Origin: Myxococcales bacterium
Lineage (GTDB): Bacteria > Myxococcota_A > Polyangia > GCA-2747355
Direction: 5' to 3'
DNA length: 42,981 nt
NCBI GenBank assembly: GCA_020431405.1
Contig: JAGQIK010000010.1
Location: forward strand, 1-42,981
Part shown: piece by piece, positions 1 to 7,976 of the stretch
Position numbering within the stretch: the stretch's first letter is position 1
Layout: the number at the start of each line of letters is the position of its first letter
Program-made: the position numbers and the translations under genes
The notes under the pieces: model-generated
Database searches by the model: none
Seen by the model: the letters and a program-made list of their open reading frames with translations, nothing else
Told to the model about the DNA's origin: nothing

Positions 1-167
1 AGCGTCGCCAGCAGCGCCGCGCCGGCGACCTGGCCGCCCGAAACCAGCCACAGCCGCCAGCGCGCACCACCGCTGGGCTGCAAGAAGAGAAGCTCGAGCG
101 CCAGCAGCAGCAGGCCCACGAGCAGCGCCGAGCGGCCCAGGCCCGCCGCTAACCGGCGAAGATCCAT
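1..167 (-). CDS. N-terminus of an unidentified membrane protein (truncated by window edge)
   Basis: An ATG at 165-167 on the minus strand opens a reading frame that stays open to the window edge (about 55 residues). It begins MDLRRLAAGLGRS and continues into a Leu-rich hydrophobic segment, a short Gly/Arg/Trp loop and the start of a second hydrophobic segment, which is the N-terminus of a polytopic inner-membrane protein. The Arg residues before the first helix fit a cytoplasmic N-terminus. The beginning resembles in style the membrane part of the hydrolase at 9448-11628, but nothing family-specific is visible. It is divergent from the gene starting at 310. The function cannot be given. Confidence 0.55.
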   Translation of the reverse strand, partial: MDLRRLAAGLGRSALLVGLLLLALELLFLQPSGGARWRLWLVSGGQVAGAALLAT

Positions 168-229
168 CGCCTTGCTCGCGCGCGCGGCGTCGCCCACCAC
201 CCGCCGCCTGCTCCGCGGCCGCGCGCGGG

Positions 230-258
230 TAGACGCTCTAGGGGTGCGCGGCTATGAT
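230..258 (+). promoter_or_regulatory. Candidate sigma-70-type promoter for the 310-2769 gene
   Basis: TAGACG at 230-235 and TATGAT at 253-258 are separated by 17 bp. They match the bacterial -35/-10 consensus at 4/6 and 5/6 positions and lie about 50 bp upstream of the ATG at 310. The region between the two divergent genes is the only place such elements are expected. This is a pattern match only. Confidence 0.35.
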
Positions 259-309
259 CGTCTTCTATTCTCGACACTTTGAATGTCAGCAGCTTTAGAG
301 GAGCTCCCG

Positions 310-2769
310 ATGGGATCCGCCGCCGTACCGCCCTCTGACCATCGGCAGCAGCGCCTGCGCGTGTGGCGCCTCGCATTCGGCATCGCCGCGCTGATCTTCG
401 GCACCGCCTGTGGCTCCCAGGGCTGTAACGGCTGCGCCACCCAGCCTATCCCGGGCGGCTTCAAGCAACAGTATCGCCTCGACAACGCGATGCAGGTGCG
501 ACTCACCTCGGGCGGCATCACGCACCTCGAAAACAACTTTCAGAGCATCGTCGCCGGCGTGTTGCCGGGCGGTCTGACCTTCGACATCCCGCCATCGTGC
601 GGCAGCGACAACAAGCTCTGCTGCAACGGCAGCAAGTGCAGCGCGACGATCGGCATCACCAACACCGCCATTACGCCCACCGCGCCGAGCACGCTCAAGC
701 TCAACGTCAAGGCCACCGTCAAGTCGACGAAGATCCGCTACGAGATAAAGATCTTCCTCATCGGCTGGGTCGGCTGCGATGTCGAGTACGACTCGGGCAA
801 GGACAGCCCTGGCACGCTGGGGCTCAACGCCGATGTCGAGCTGTTCGTCGATCCCAACGACGGCAACAAGCTCAAGGTCTCGCGCAAGAACACGTCGTTT
901 TCCGACTTCCAGTGCGGCGACATCAAGATCTCGGGCGGCATTCACTGCACCGTCGCCAACTGGCTCTGCTCGCTGTTCAAGGGCACCATCGAGAGCCAGG
1001 TCAAAAACGCGCTCAACGGCGCTATCGACGGCCTGCTCAAAGACCTGCCCACCGGTCAGGAAGGCCGCTTCGACCTGTCGGGCTTCCTCGCCAGCATCTC
1101 GCCGAGCACCAAGGGCCAGATGGACTTCTTGATGTGGGGCGGCGGCTACTCGCAGGCGGAGAACTCGGGCCTCTCGGTGGGTGTGATGGGCGGCTTCCGC
1201 GCGCCGGCGCACAACAACTGCGTGCCTTCGTGCGAGGCGCCGGGAGCCAAGTGCGTGGCGCCGCCGCGCATCGCCCTGCCCCGCTCGACGGTCTTTCGCA
1301 GCAACACACGACCGAGCGACGGCAAGGCCTACCACGTCGGCGTCGGCGTGCACCGCGTCGCGCTCGATCACGCCGCCTACGCGCTCTACTCGAGCGGCGC
1401 GCTGTGCCTCGACATCGACAACAAGGTCGTCGCGCAGCTGACGTCGGACCTCTTCGGCCTGCTGGTGCCCTCGCTGGCGTCGCTTACGGGCGGCAAGAAC
1501 GTGCCGATCAAGCTCTCTATCCGCCCGCGCAACCCGCCGACGATCGAGCTCGGCAAGGGCACCTACACCCAGTCGGGCGGCAAGACCGTGATCCAGGAGC
1601 CGCTGCTCAAGATCAAAGCCAACGAGTTCGCCGCCGATGTCTACGCGCGCATCGAGGGTCGCTTCGTACGATTGATGACCGTCATCGGCGAGCTCGAGAT
1701 CCCGGCGGTGCTCTTCGCCGACCCGTCGGGCAAGCTGCAGCCGATCCTCGGCGACCTCAACAGCGCGTTGAAGAACGTGCGCGTCGAAAACAGCGAGCTG
1801 CTCAGCGAGGATCCGCAGAAGCTGGCGAGCCTCTTTCCGACGCTGCTCGGGCTCGCCGCCGGCTTCCTCTCGTCGGGCTTCCAGCCCATCGCGCTGCCCG
1901 AGGTCCAAGGCATCAAGCTTTCGCTCGACAAGGGCAGCATCACCGCCGTCGACAACAACAACCTGCTCGGCATCTTCGCCAACCTCGGCGTCGGCGGCAG
2001 CACCTCGACGAGCCCTGCCTTCCCGTCGGGCCAGCCGCAGTGGATCTCGGGCAAGGCTAGCTGGCGCCTCGACACGTCGGCGCGAGTGGTCAACGTGACG
2101 GTGCCGCCCACGCGCGCGTTCTCCGTCGCCGCGCGCACGGCCAAGGACCGCGCGCCCAGCGTCGAGCTCGAGCTGGGCGCCACGCTGCTTCCGCCCGGCG
2201 CCGCGCGCAGCGACGTCGAGTGGACCTATCGCCTCGACGGAGGCTACTGGCGTCCCTTCACGCGCGGCGAGCGGCTCGTGCTCACCGATCCGGCGCTCTG
2301 GCTGCAGGGCCGCCACACGGTCGACGTCGTCGCGCGCATCGACGGCAAGCCGCTCAGCGCCGACGAGACGCCGGCGCGCGTGCAGTTCATCATCGACACC
2401 GTCGCGCCGACGATCAAAGTCGCCGCCACCCGCGAGGGCGTGCGCGCCGACATCAGCGACGCTGTCTCCCCCGCCAAGGCCGTGCAGGTCGCCTGGAGCG
2501 TCGACGGCGGTCCCTTCACGGCGTTCTCCACGGACAAGACCAAGGTCGTCGAGCCCGGCGCGCGCGTGACGGTCAAGGCGCGCGACGAGGCCGGCAACGT
2601 GGCGCAGGTCACGGTGATCGCCACCGAGCCGGTCGACACGCCGCGTGTCGGCGGCGCCACCGACAACGCGGGAGGCGGCTGCGCCATCGCAGGCGACGCC
2701 CCCGTCCCGCCCATCTTCGTACTGCTCGTCGGCCTCGTCCTGGTGCTCTTGCGCCGCCGTCGCCGTTAG
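310..2769 (+). CDS. Large surface protein with a BPI/TULIP-like two-lobe pattern, Ig-like domain and MYXO-CTERM tail
   Basis: I place the start at ATG 310, preceded by AGAGGAG, rather than the in-frame ATG 283; this gives 819 aa. A long N-region with several Arg is followed by a hydrophobic stretch ending GTAC (C34), which looks like a lipobox, then a Cys-rich patch. Residues about 50-320 carry amphipathic strands and a helix (SLFKGTIESQVKNALNGAID) resembling the long helix of BPI/LBP/CETP proteins. Residues about 330-600 show a second lobe: an ALYSSGALCLDID element, a 'PP-x-IEL' strand, then a helix followed by LPEVQGIKLSL, the same order as in the BPI C-terminal domain. An Ig-like domain (DEAGNVAQ) follows, then Gly-Gly-Gly-Cys, a hydrophobic helix and RRRRR, a MYXO-CTERM signal. 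The TULIP assignment is inference from pattern. A paralogous layout is encoded at 29777-32110. Confidence 0.75.
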   Translation: MGSAAVPPSDHRQQRLRVWRLAFGIAALIFGTACGSQGCNGCATQPIPGGFKQQYRLDNAMQVRLTSGGITHLENNFQSIVAGVLPGGLTFDIPPSCGSDNKLCCNGSKCSATIGITNTAITPTAPSTLKLNVKATVKSTKIRYEIKIFLIGWVGCDVEYDSGKDSPGTLGLNADVELFVDPNDGNKLKVSRKNTSFSDFQCGDIKISGGIHCTVANWLCSLFKGTIESQVKNALNGAIDGLLKDLPTGQEGRFDLSGFLASISPSTKGQMDFLMWGGGYSQAENSGLSVGVMGGFRAPAHNNCVPSCEAPGAKCVAPPRIALPRSTVFRSNTRPSDGKAYHVGVGVHRVALDHAAYALYSSGALCLDIDNKVVAQLTSDLFGLLVPSLASLTGGKNVPIKLSIRPRNPPTIELGKGTYTQSGGKTVIQEPLLKIKANEFAADVYARIEGRFVRLMTVIGELEIPAVLFADPSGKLQPILGDLNSALKNVRVENSELLSEDPQKLASLFPTLLGLAAGFLSSGFQPIALPEVQGIKLSLDKGSITAVDNNNLLGIFANLGVGGSTSTSPAFPSGQPQWISGKASWRLDTSARVVNVTVPPTRAFSVAARTAKDRAPSVELELGATLLPPGAARSDVEWTYRLDGGYWRPFTRGERLVLTDPALWLQGRHTVDVVARIDGKPLSADETPARVQFIIDTVAPTIKVAATREGVRADISDAVSPAKAVQVAWSVDGGPFTAFSTDKTKVVEPGARVTVKARDEAGNVAQVTVIATEPVDTPRVGGATDNAGGGCAIAGDAPVPPIFVLLVGLVLVLLRRRRR

Positions 2770-2783
2770 GAACTTCTCCCGGC

Positions 2784-2806
2784 CCACGCTGTCTCTCACA
2801 GCGTGG
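2784..2806 (+). promoter_or_regulatory. Perfect 9-bp inverted repeat overlapping the ExbD start codon
   Basis: CCACGCTGT (2784-2792) and its exact complement ACAGCGTGG (2798-2806) are separated by five bases. The right arm includes the GTG start (2803-2805) of the ExbD gene. No T-run follows, so an intrinsic terminator for the upstream gene is unlikely. A translation-attenuating hairpin is possible, but not shown. Confidence 0.4.
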
Positions 2807-3372
2807 ACACCACCATCAACCAACGTCGACTGTTTCGTAGGGCCCGTGCGCGCGTGCGGCGCGAGATCGCCGCCGCCGAGGAGGCCGCCCACGAAGGCGG
2901 CGAGCTCAACCTCGTCCCCTACCTCGACATCGTGGTCAACACCGTGATCTTCATGCTGGCGACCACGGCGCTGACCATCGGCGTCGGCAACATCGATCTC
3001 GTCGCACGGCGCTACGTGCCGCCCTCGCAATACCCCGCGGCCGTGGCGGCACCGCCATCGCTCGACCTCACGGTCGGCGTCACCTACAGCGGGTTCGTCG
3101 TGGGCGGCTCGGGCGCGATCCTGCCGACCATCCCGTGCAAGCGTCCGCTTTCGCGTGGTCGCTGCCCAGCGCGCCCCTCGCGCGGCATCGACGCCTACGA
3201 CTACGCGACGCTCGGCCGCACGCTGCGCGATGTCAAGAAGCGCTACCCGAGCGAGCGCAAGGCGATCCTCACGGCGGACCGCAACGTGCCCTACGAGGTC
3301 CTGATCCGATCGATGGACGCGCTACGCGCCAGCGGCTTTGACCGCGTCACGCTCAGCGCTGGGGTGCAGTAG
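2803..3372 (+). CDS. ExbD/TolR-family proton-channel subunit (orphan)
   Basis: A 189-aa inner-membrane protein of the ExbD/TolR type. The N-terminal 35 residues are basic and cytoplasmic. One transmembrane helix (about 36-60) contains the family motif NLVPYLDIVVN with the membrane Asp at residue 42, the residue that carries protons in ExbD/TolR/MotB partners. The rest is a periplasmic domain ending in the usual 'VPYEVLIRSMDALRASGFDRV' type fold. It normally works with an ExbB/TolQ/MotA partner and a TonB-like energiser. None is encoded here, so the partner must be elsewhere. Its GTG start lies only 12 codons after the stop of the preceding gene and in the same frame, so the two are probably cotranscribed. 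The start codon sits inside an inverted repeat. ExbD versus TolR cannot be settled from sequence. Confidence 0.88.
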   Translation: MDTTINQRRLFRRARARVRREIAAAEEAAHEGGELNLVPYLDIVVNTVIFMLATTALTIGVGNIDLVARRYVPPSQYPAAVAAPPSLDLTVGVTYSGFVVGGSGAILPTIPCKRPLSRGRCPARPSRGIDAYDYATLGRTLRDVKKRYPSERKAILTADRNVPYEVLIRSMDALRASGFDRVTLSAGVQ

Positions 3373-3382
3373 TTGGCGAGGG

Positions 3383-4441
3383 CTAGTTGGCGAGCTTCGA
3401 CGACTTGGCGTCGACCTTCGCGATGCGGAACGTCGGGCCCAGCTTGAACGAGATCTTCTTGATGTTGCGGTAGTTCTCGCCGTCGATGACGGGCGCGAGC
3501 AGCTCCTCGTCGCCGAGCGCCTCGACGATGAGGTCCTTGGCGGCGCCGTCGTACATATCGCCCTTGAGCGGGCGACCGGCGTACATGCGCGGGAGGTTGC
3601 GGATGATCTGCCAGGGCGGCGGCGCGCCGACGATGGCGTGCAGCTGGCCCGGGACATCGGCCTCGCGGAAGAAGCTCATCACGCCGCCGAGGTTGATCGA
3701 CATCGACGCCACGTGAATGCCGGTCATGCGCGTGTGCTCGAGCTGACGGCCGTCGAGCGTGCATCGACAATGCGTTGGCTTGAAGACCTCGTTGGCGTAG
3801 TTGCACAGCGTCTCGGGCATTCCCGGCAGGTGACGCAGCGGCGAGCTCGCCACCGGATAGGACGCCACGGTCTTGGCAACCACGCGCACGATCTCGCTCG
3901 GGCGCGGATCGTTGGCCTCGTAGTACTTGGCAAAGAAACGCTGGCCGATGCCGCCGACGGCAGCGGCGAAGCCGATAGTGCGGAAGCGCGACTCGCTGCC
4001 GTCGTCCTCGACCTGGATGGCGTCGACGAGCATCGACTGCACGTCGACCACTTCGGGGTGCTCGCCGCGCGCGAGCTTGGCGCGCAGGACCTCGAGGATG
4101 GCCTCGGCGTTGCCGCGGATGCCCACGTTCTTGGCGACGAAGTCGATGGTGCCGCCGTTGGTCGGCAGGGCGAGCGGGATGGTGGCGTTGCGGAACTCGT
4201 CCTCGTCGAGGACCTCGAGACCGAAGCGCAGCATCCAGTGCAGGGCGCCGTCGCCACCGTCGGAGACCCAGTAGCGGACGTCGCGGCGCAGGAAGTCTCG
4301 CAGCACCGGCTTGATCGCCTCGGGCGACGTGGTCTCGTGGACCTCGCCCAGCTGTCCGACGATGCGCTGCAGCGAGCGAGCGCGGTCGGGACGTCCCTTG
4401 TTCTTGCGGCTATTGGGATTGGTGATGACGCCGATTTCCAT
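3383..4441 (-). CDS. Diacylglycerol kinase-like lipid kinase
   Basis: A 352-aa protein with the DAGK catalytic fold shared by diacylglycerol, sphingosine and ceramide kinases. It starts MEIGVITNPNSRKNKG, the usual first strand and nucleotide loop. It then has VSDGGDGALHWML, the family's GGDGT-N motif with Ala replacing Thr and His replacing Asn, and LPTNGGTIDFVAKNVG, matching the G(T/G)xN/D segment that follows. Such enzymes transfer the ATP gamma-phosphate to a lipid hydroxyl at the membrane. The lipid substrate cannot be read from sequence. I chose ATG 4441 over the in-frame TTG four codons upstream because the protein then begins at the conserved first strand. Its stop faces that of the ExbD gene across 10 bp. 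The HW in the catalytic loop is a departure from the commonest form. Confidence 0.82.
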   Translation of the reverse strand: MEIGVITNPNSRKNKGRPDRARSLQRIVGQLGEVHETTSPEAIKPVLRDFLRRDVRYWVSDGGDGALHWMLRFGLEVLDEDEFRNATIPLALPTNGGTIDFVAKNVGIRGNAEAILEVLRAKLARGEHPEVVDVQSMLVDAIQVEDDGSESRFRTIGFAAAVGGIGQRFFAKYYEANDPRPSEIVRVVAKTVASYPVASSPLRHLPGMPETLCNYANEVFKPTHCRCTLDGRQLEHTRMTGIHVASMSINLGGVMSFFREADVPGQLHAIVGAPPPWQIIRNLPRMYAGRPLKGDMYDGAAKDLIVEALGDEELLAPVIDGENYRNIKKISFKLGPTFRIAKVDAKSSKLAN

Positions 4442-4669
4442 AGCGCCCGCCAACCCTGCAAGAAACGACCCACCGCGTCATAACCGCTAAGCAGCCGTGA
4501 TCGTGTGGTGACGGGCCCGTGACGACGTCGCTGGCTGCGCAGGATCCTACCCAAAGGCTCGCCGCACTGCGTAATGCGTTTCGCGGTGGGAGCCGCACCG
4601 ACGTCAAAGTCGCGAAACTACACCGTCACGAGGGCGTCGGCGTGGATCCGGTGTCGAGTTTTCAACACG

Positions 4670-7600
4670 TCAGGATCGCGCGCCGGAAAGCCTGAAGATC
4701 GCTGCGTTACTTTCGACCATCAGCAGGAAGCGCCGACGCCGCTCGCTGCCGTCGATCTGCTCGGCCATCTGCTCGAGCTCGCTGCGCGCGCGCTCCAGGA
4801 TGGCGTAGGCCTCGGCGCGGCGCCCCGCGCTCAGACACAGTCGCGCGTGTGTCAGGCGGATGTCGGCCTCGAAGCCTTCGACGCTGCCGAGCGCGTCGAG
4901 GATCTGCACCGCCCTCGCCGAGGCGCCGAGCGCTTCGTCGAGCTTGCCGGCCGCGGCGAGCGCTTGCGCCAGCGCCATCGACGCCGCCGCCTCGGTGCCT
5001 GGCATCTCGGCCTGTCGCGCCAGCGAGAGCGCTTCGCGCGCCAGCGACGCGGCGTCGAGGCGATCGCCCATCGCCGTGTTGGCGCCCAGCGCGGCGAGCG
5101 CGCCATACAAGCACGTGTCCGCTTCGAGCCGAACGTCGCCGAGTCGCTGCGCCACCGCGCCGGCGCGCGCCTCGAGCCGCAGCGCCTCGTCGAAGCGCCC
5201 GAGGAAGCGCAGCGCGTTGCCGAGGTTGGCCTCCGCCGAGGCCTCGGCGAGCGGAATGCCCATGCGCCGCCCGAGCGCCGCCGCCTGCTCGAGCACCGCC
5301 ACGGCGCGCTCGTACTCGCCGAGGTAGATGTGAAAGCAGCCCAGGTTGCCCAGGCAGAACGACTCCTGGTAGCGGTTGCCCTGGCGGCGAAACATCTCGA
5401 GCGCGCGGCGCGAGACGTCGACGGCGCGGCCGTAGTCGCCGATGGTGCCCGCCGTGACGCCGTACTCGTAGGCCAGCTCGGCGGCGAGCCCGTCGAGACC
5501 GGCCTTCTCGGCGAGCACCAGCGCCTCGCTGAAGCTCGGCAGCGCTTCGCGATGCTCGCTGCGGTTGAAGTGCACCATGCCGATCCAGCGCAGCGCGCGC
5601 GCGCGCCCTTCTGTGTCGTCGAGCTCGCTGGCGATCTCGAGCGCCTCGTCAAAGGCGCTGCGCGCGCGCGCGTGCTCGCCGCGGTTGAGGTGCGCGCGCC
5701 CGAGGCGCAGCAGCGCCTCCACGCGGCGGCGGTCGCGATCGACGGCGAGCTCGATGAGGTGCTCGGCGTCGGCGAGCTGCAGCGCCCAGCGCCCGAGCGC
5801 GTTGTGCACGCGCTCGCGCCGGGCGAGCACGTCGAAGAGCACGTCGTCGCGCTGCGCGAGCTCAACCGCGCGCGTGAAGTGGTCGAGCGCCGCGTCATAG
5901 GCGCCGCGCTCGTAGGCGACATCGCCGGCGCGACCGAGGTAGTCGGCGGCGCGCTGCTTGTCGCCGCCGAGATCGAAGTGGCTGCCGATGGCGGCGAGCT
6001 CCTCGGCGTTGGTGGTGCCGGCTTGCTCGCGATCGAGCCACTGGGCCACGCGCAGGTGCAGCGGCGGGCGCTGCGACTCGGGGATCATCGCGTAGGCCAC
6101 CTGGCGCGTCATCTCGTGCAGGAAACGAAACTCGCGCTGCCCTGGGATCTGCGACTCCTGCATGGGCACCACCAGCTCGCGGCGCACGAGGGTCGAGAGG
6201 TCTTTGGGGCTGAAGTCGCTCGCCAGCTCGCGCAGCGCACCGTCCCAGAACGTCGGCCCGATGGCGGCGGCGCTGCGCAGCAGGGCGCGTTGCGAGGGGT
6301 CGAGGTTGTCGATGCGCACCTGCGTGACGGCCTCGACGCCCGGCGGGATGCCGAAGTCGTCGGGCACCGCGCCGAGCGTCCACCCGTTGACCTGGCGCAC
6401 CAGCACGCCGCGCTCTTCGAGCGTGCGCAGCAGCTCTTCGACGTGAAACGGGTTGCCTAGCGCGCTGGAACAGAGCGCCTCGAGGCGCGGGCGCAGGTCG
6501 GGGCCGAGCACGCGCTCGAGCAGCTCGCCGACGTCGTCGCCGTGCAGCGCTTCGAGCTCGATCACGTGGCGGTCGACGCCCTCGACCAGCTCGGGCCGCT
6601 CGCGCAAGAGCTCCGGCCGCGCGAAGCCGACGATGAAGATCGGCTTGTCGCGCGCGCGCTGCATCAGCCGCTCGCACAGCTCGAGCGTCGCCGCGTCGCA
6701 CCAATGCATGTCCTCGATGAAGACCACGATGGTCGTCAGCTCGGCGACACGCTCGGCGAGCTCCTCGAGCAGATCCATGCAGCGCTGCGCGAAGTGACCG
6801 TGGCTCGGCGGCTTCTCGCCGCGCGTGTGGACGAGGCTGCTCGGAAGCCCGACCAGCCGCGCCAGCACAGCGCGGTCGCCGTCGGCGACGGTGCACCCGA
6901 CGTTGCGCGCCATGCTCATCAGTGCGTCGACGCCGATCTCGCCGCGGCTGTCGCTAGACGAGAGCTTGCGCGTGAGCGCGTCGGCCGCCACGCCGAAGGG
7001 CGATGCGGTGACCTGCGGGTCGGCGAAGGCCACCAAGCGCACCGCCTCGCTGTAGCGCAGCTCGAGCCAGGTCAAAAACTCGGCGCCGAGCCGCGTCTTG
7101 CCGATGCCCGGCGGCCCGGAGACGACCAACAGCTGCGCGCGGCGCTCTTCATGGCAGCGGTGCATCAGCTGCTGCATGTGCGACAGCTCCTCGACGCGGC
7201 CGACCATCTCGACCTCGGCGCCGAGGATCTCGCGCGGCCGCAGCCACAGCCCGCCAAAGCGCTCGCCGGCGACCACGTGTCCGCTGTGCTCGCCGCCCTC
7301 GAGCCGCGCGAGCTCGAACAGGCCGCGCACGCGGCGGAAGGTGCCGTCGCCGATGACCACCGCGCCGATGGGCGCGTCCTGCTGCAGGTGCGAGGCGACG
7401 TTGACCGTGTGGCCCATCACCGTGTAACGGCGCTGCGGCCCGGCGCCGACTGCACCCGCGATGACCGGGCCGCTGTTGATGCCCACGCGCATGTCGATGG
7501 GCGGCAGCCCCAGGTCGAGCAGCTCGGGGCGCATCTCGTTGAGCGCGCGCTGGAAGGCCAGCCCGGCGCGCACCGCACGCGCCGCGTCGTCGCCGTAGGC

Positions 7601-7915
7601 GATCGGCGCGCCGAAGAGCGCCATCACGCAGTCGCCGATGTATTTGTCGACGACGCCGCCGTGGCGCAGCACCTCCTGGTAGAGCCGGTCGAAGACGTGG
7701 TCCATCAGCAGCTTGATCGCTTCGAGCCCGAGCTGCGCCGACAGCTCGGTGAAGCGCGCCACGTCGGCGAAGAGCACGGTGGCGGTGCGGATCTCGTCGA
7801 CCAGCTCGAGCGGGCCGTGGTCGAGCTCGGCGCCGCAGTCACCGCAGAAGCGCTTGTCGCCGGGGTTCTCGGCGCAACAGGCCGGGCAGAGCAGGCTGTA
7901 CTCGCTGGCGGTCAT
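4670..7915 (-). CDS. Class III nucleotidyl cyclase - AAA ATPase - TPR signalling protein
   Basis: A 1081-aa cytoplasmic multidomain protein. It has a zinc ribbon (C10, C13, C24, C27), a class III cyclase domain (about 43-215), an AAA/NACHT-like ATPase with Walker A GPPGIGKT (267-274) and Walker B VVFIEDMHWCD, and then roughly 450 residues of TPR repeats. The layout matches the adenylate-cyclase/AAA/TPR regulators common in Myxococcota. In the cyclase domain the metal Asp residues are present (D51 in FADVARFT, D95 in KYIGDCVM), K91 sits at the ATP-selecting position, and the transition-state Asn is N172. The usual catalytic Arg four residues later is His (H176, in VNVASHLQQ). Activity may therefore be altered, or the domain may serve as a nucleotide sensor. 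It lies 61 bp downstream of the start-side of nothing conserved; the AAA gene at 7977-9404 precedes it on the same strand and may be cotranscribed. Confidence 0.9.
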   Translation of the reverse strand: MTASEYSLLCPACCAENPGDKRFCGDCGAELDHGPLELVDEIRTATVLFADVARFTELSAQLGLEAIKLLMDHVFDRLYQEVLRHGGVVDKYIGDCVMALFGAPIAYGDDAARAVRAGLAFQRALNEMRPELLDLGLPPIDMRVGINSGPVIAGAVGAGPQRRYTVMGHTVNVASHLQQDAPIGAVVIGDGTFRRVRGLFELARLEGGEHSGHVVAGERFGGLWLRPREILGAEVEMVGRVEELSHMQQLMHRCHEERRAQLLVVSGPPGIGKTRLGAEFLTWLELRYSEAVRLVAFADPQVTASPFGVAADALTRKLSSSDSRGEIGVDALMSMARNVGCTVADGDRAVLARLVGLPSSLVHTRGEKPPSHGHFAQRCMDLLEELAERVAELTTIVVFIEDMHWCDAATLELCERLMQRARDKPIFIVGFARPELLRERPELVEGVDRHVIELEALHGDDVGELLERVLGPDLRPRLEALCSSALGNPFHVEELLRTLEERGVLVRQVNGWTLGAVPDDFGIPPGVEAVTQVRIDNLDPSQRALLRSAAAIGPTFWDGALRELASDFSPKDLSTLVRRELVVPMQESQIPGQREFRFLHEMTRQVAYAMIPESQRPPLHLRVAQWLDREQAGTTNAEELAAIGSHFDLGGDKQRAADYLGRAGDVAYERGAYDAALDHFTRAVELAQRDDVLFDVLARRERVHNALGRWALQLADAEHLIELAVDRDRRRVEALLRLGRAHLNRGEHARARSAFDEALEIASELDDTEGRARALRWIGMVHFNRSEHREALPSFSEALVLAEKAGLDGLAAELAYEYGVTAGTIGDYGRAVDVSRRALEMFRRQGNRYQESFCLGNLGCFHIYLGEYERAVAVLEQAAALGRRMGIPLAEASAEANLGNALRFLGRFDEALRLEARAGAVAQRLGDVRLEADTCLYGALAALGANTAMGDRLDAASLAREALSLARQAEMPGTEAAASMALAQALAAAGKLDEALGASARAVQILDALGSVEGFEADIRLTHARLCLSAGRRAEAYAILERARSELEQMAEQIDGSERRRRFLLMVESNAAIFRLSGARS

Positions 7916-7976
7916 CGGGCAGCGCCAACTATAGCGCCTCTAGCAGCGCGCTAGCGAAGACAAGCAGCGCGCGGGC

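Noticed and set aside
295-3030. Very long open frames antisense to real genes (here about 900 codons; similar at 3338-4483, 4574-6460, 11594-13861, 14556-16628, 20513-22570 and 25501-27621)
   Set aside because: They mirror genuine genes in GC-rich DNA where stops are rare. Their translations are Arg/Ala/Gly/His-rich without domains, and the opposite strand carries recognisable families.
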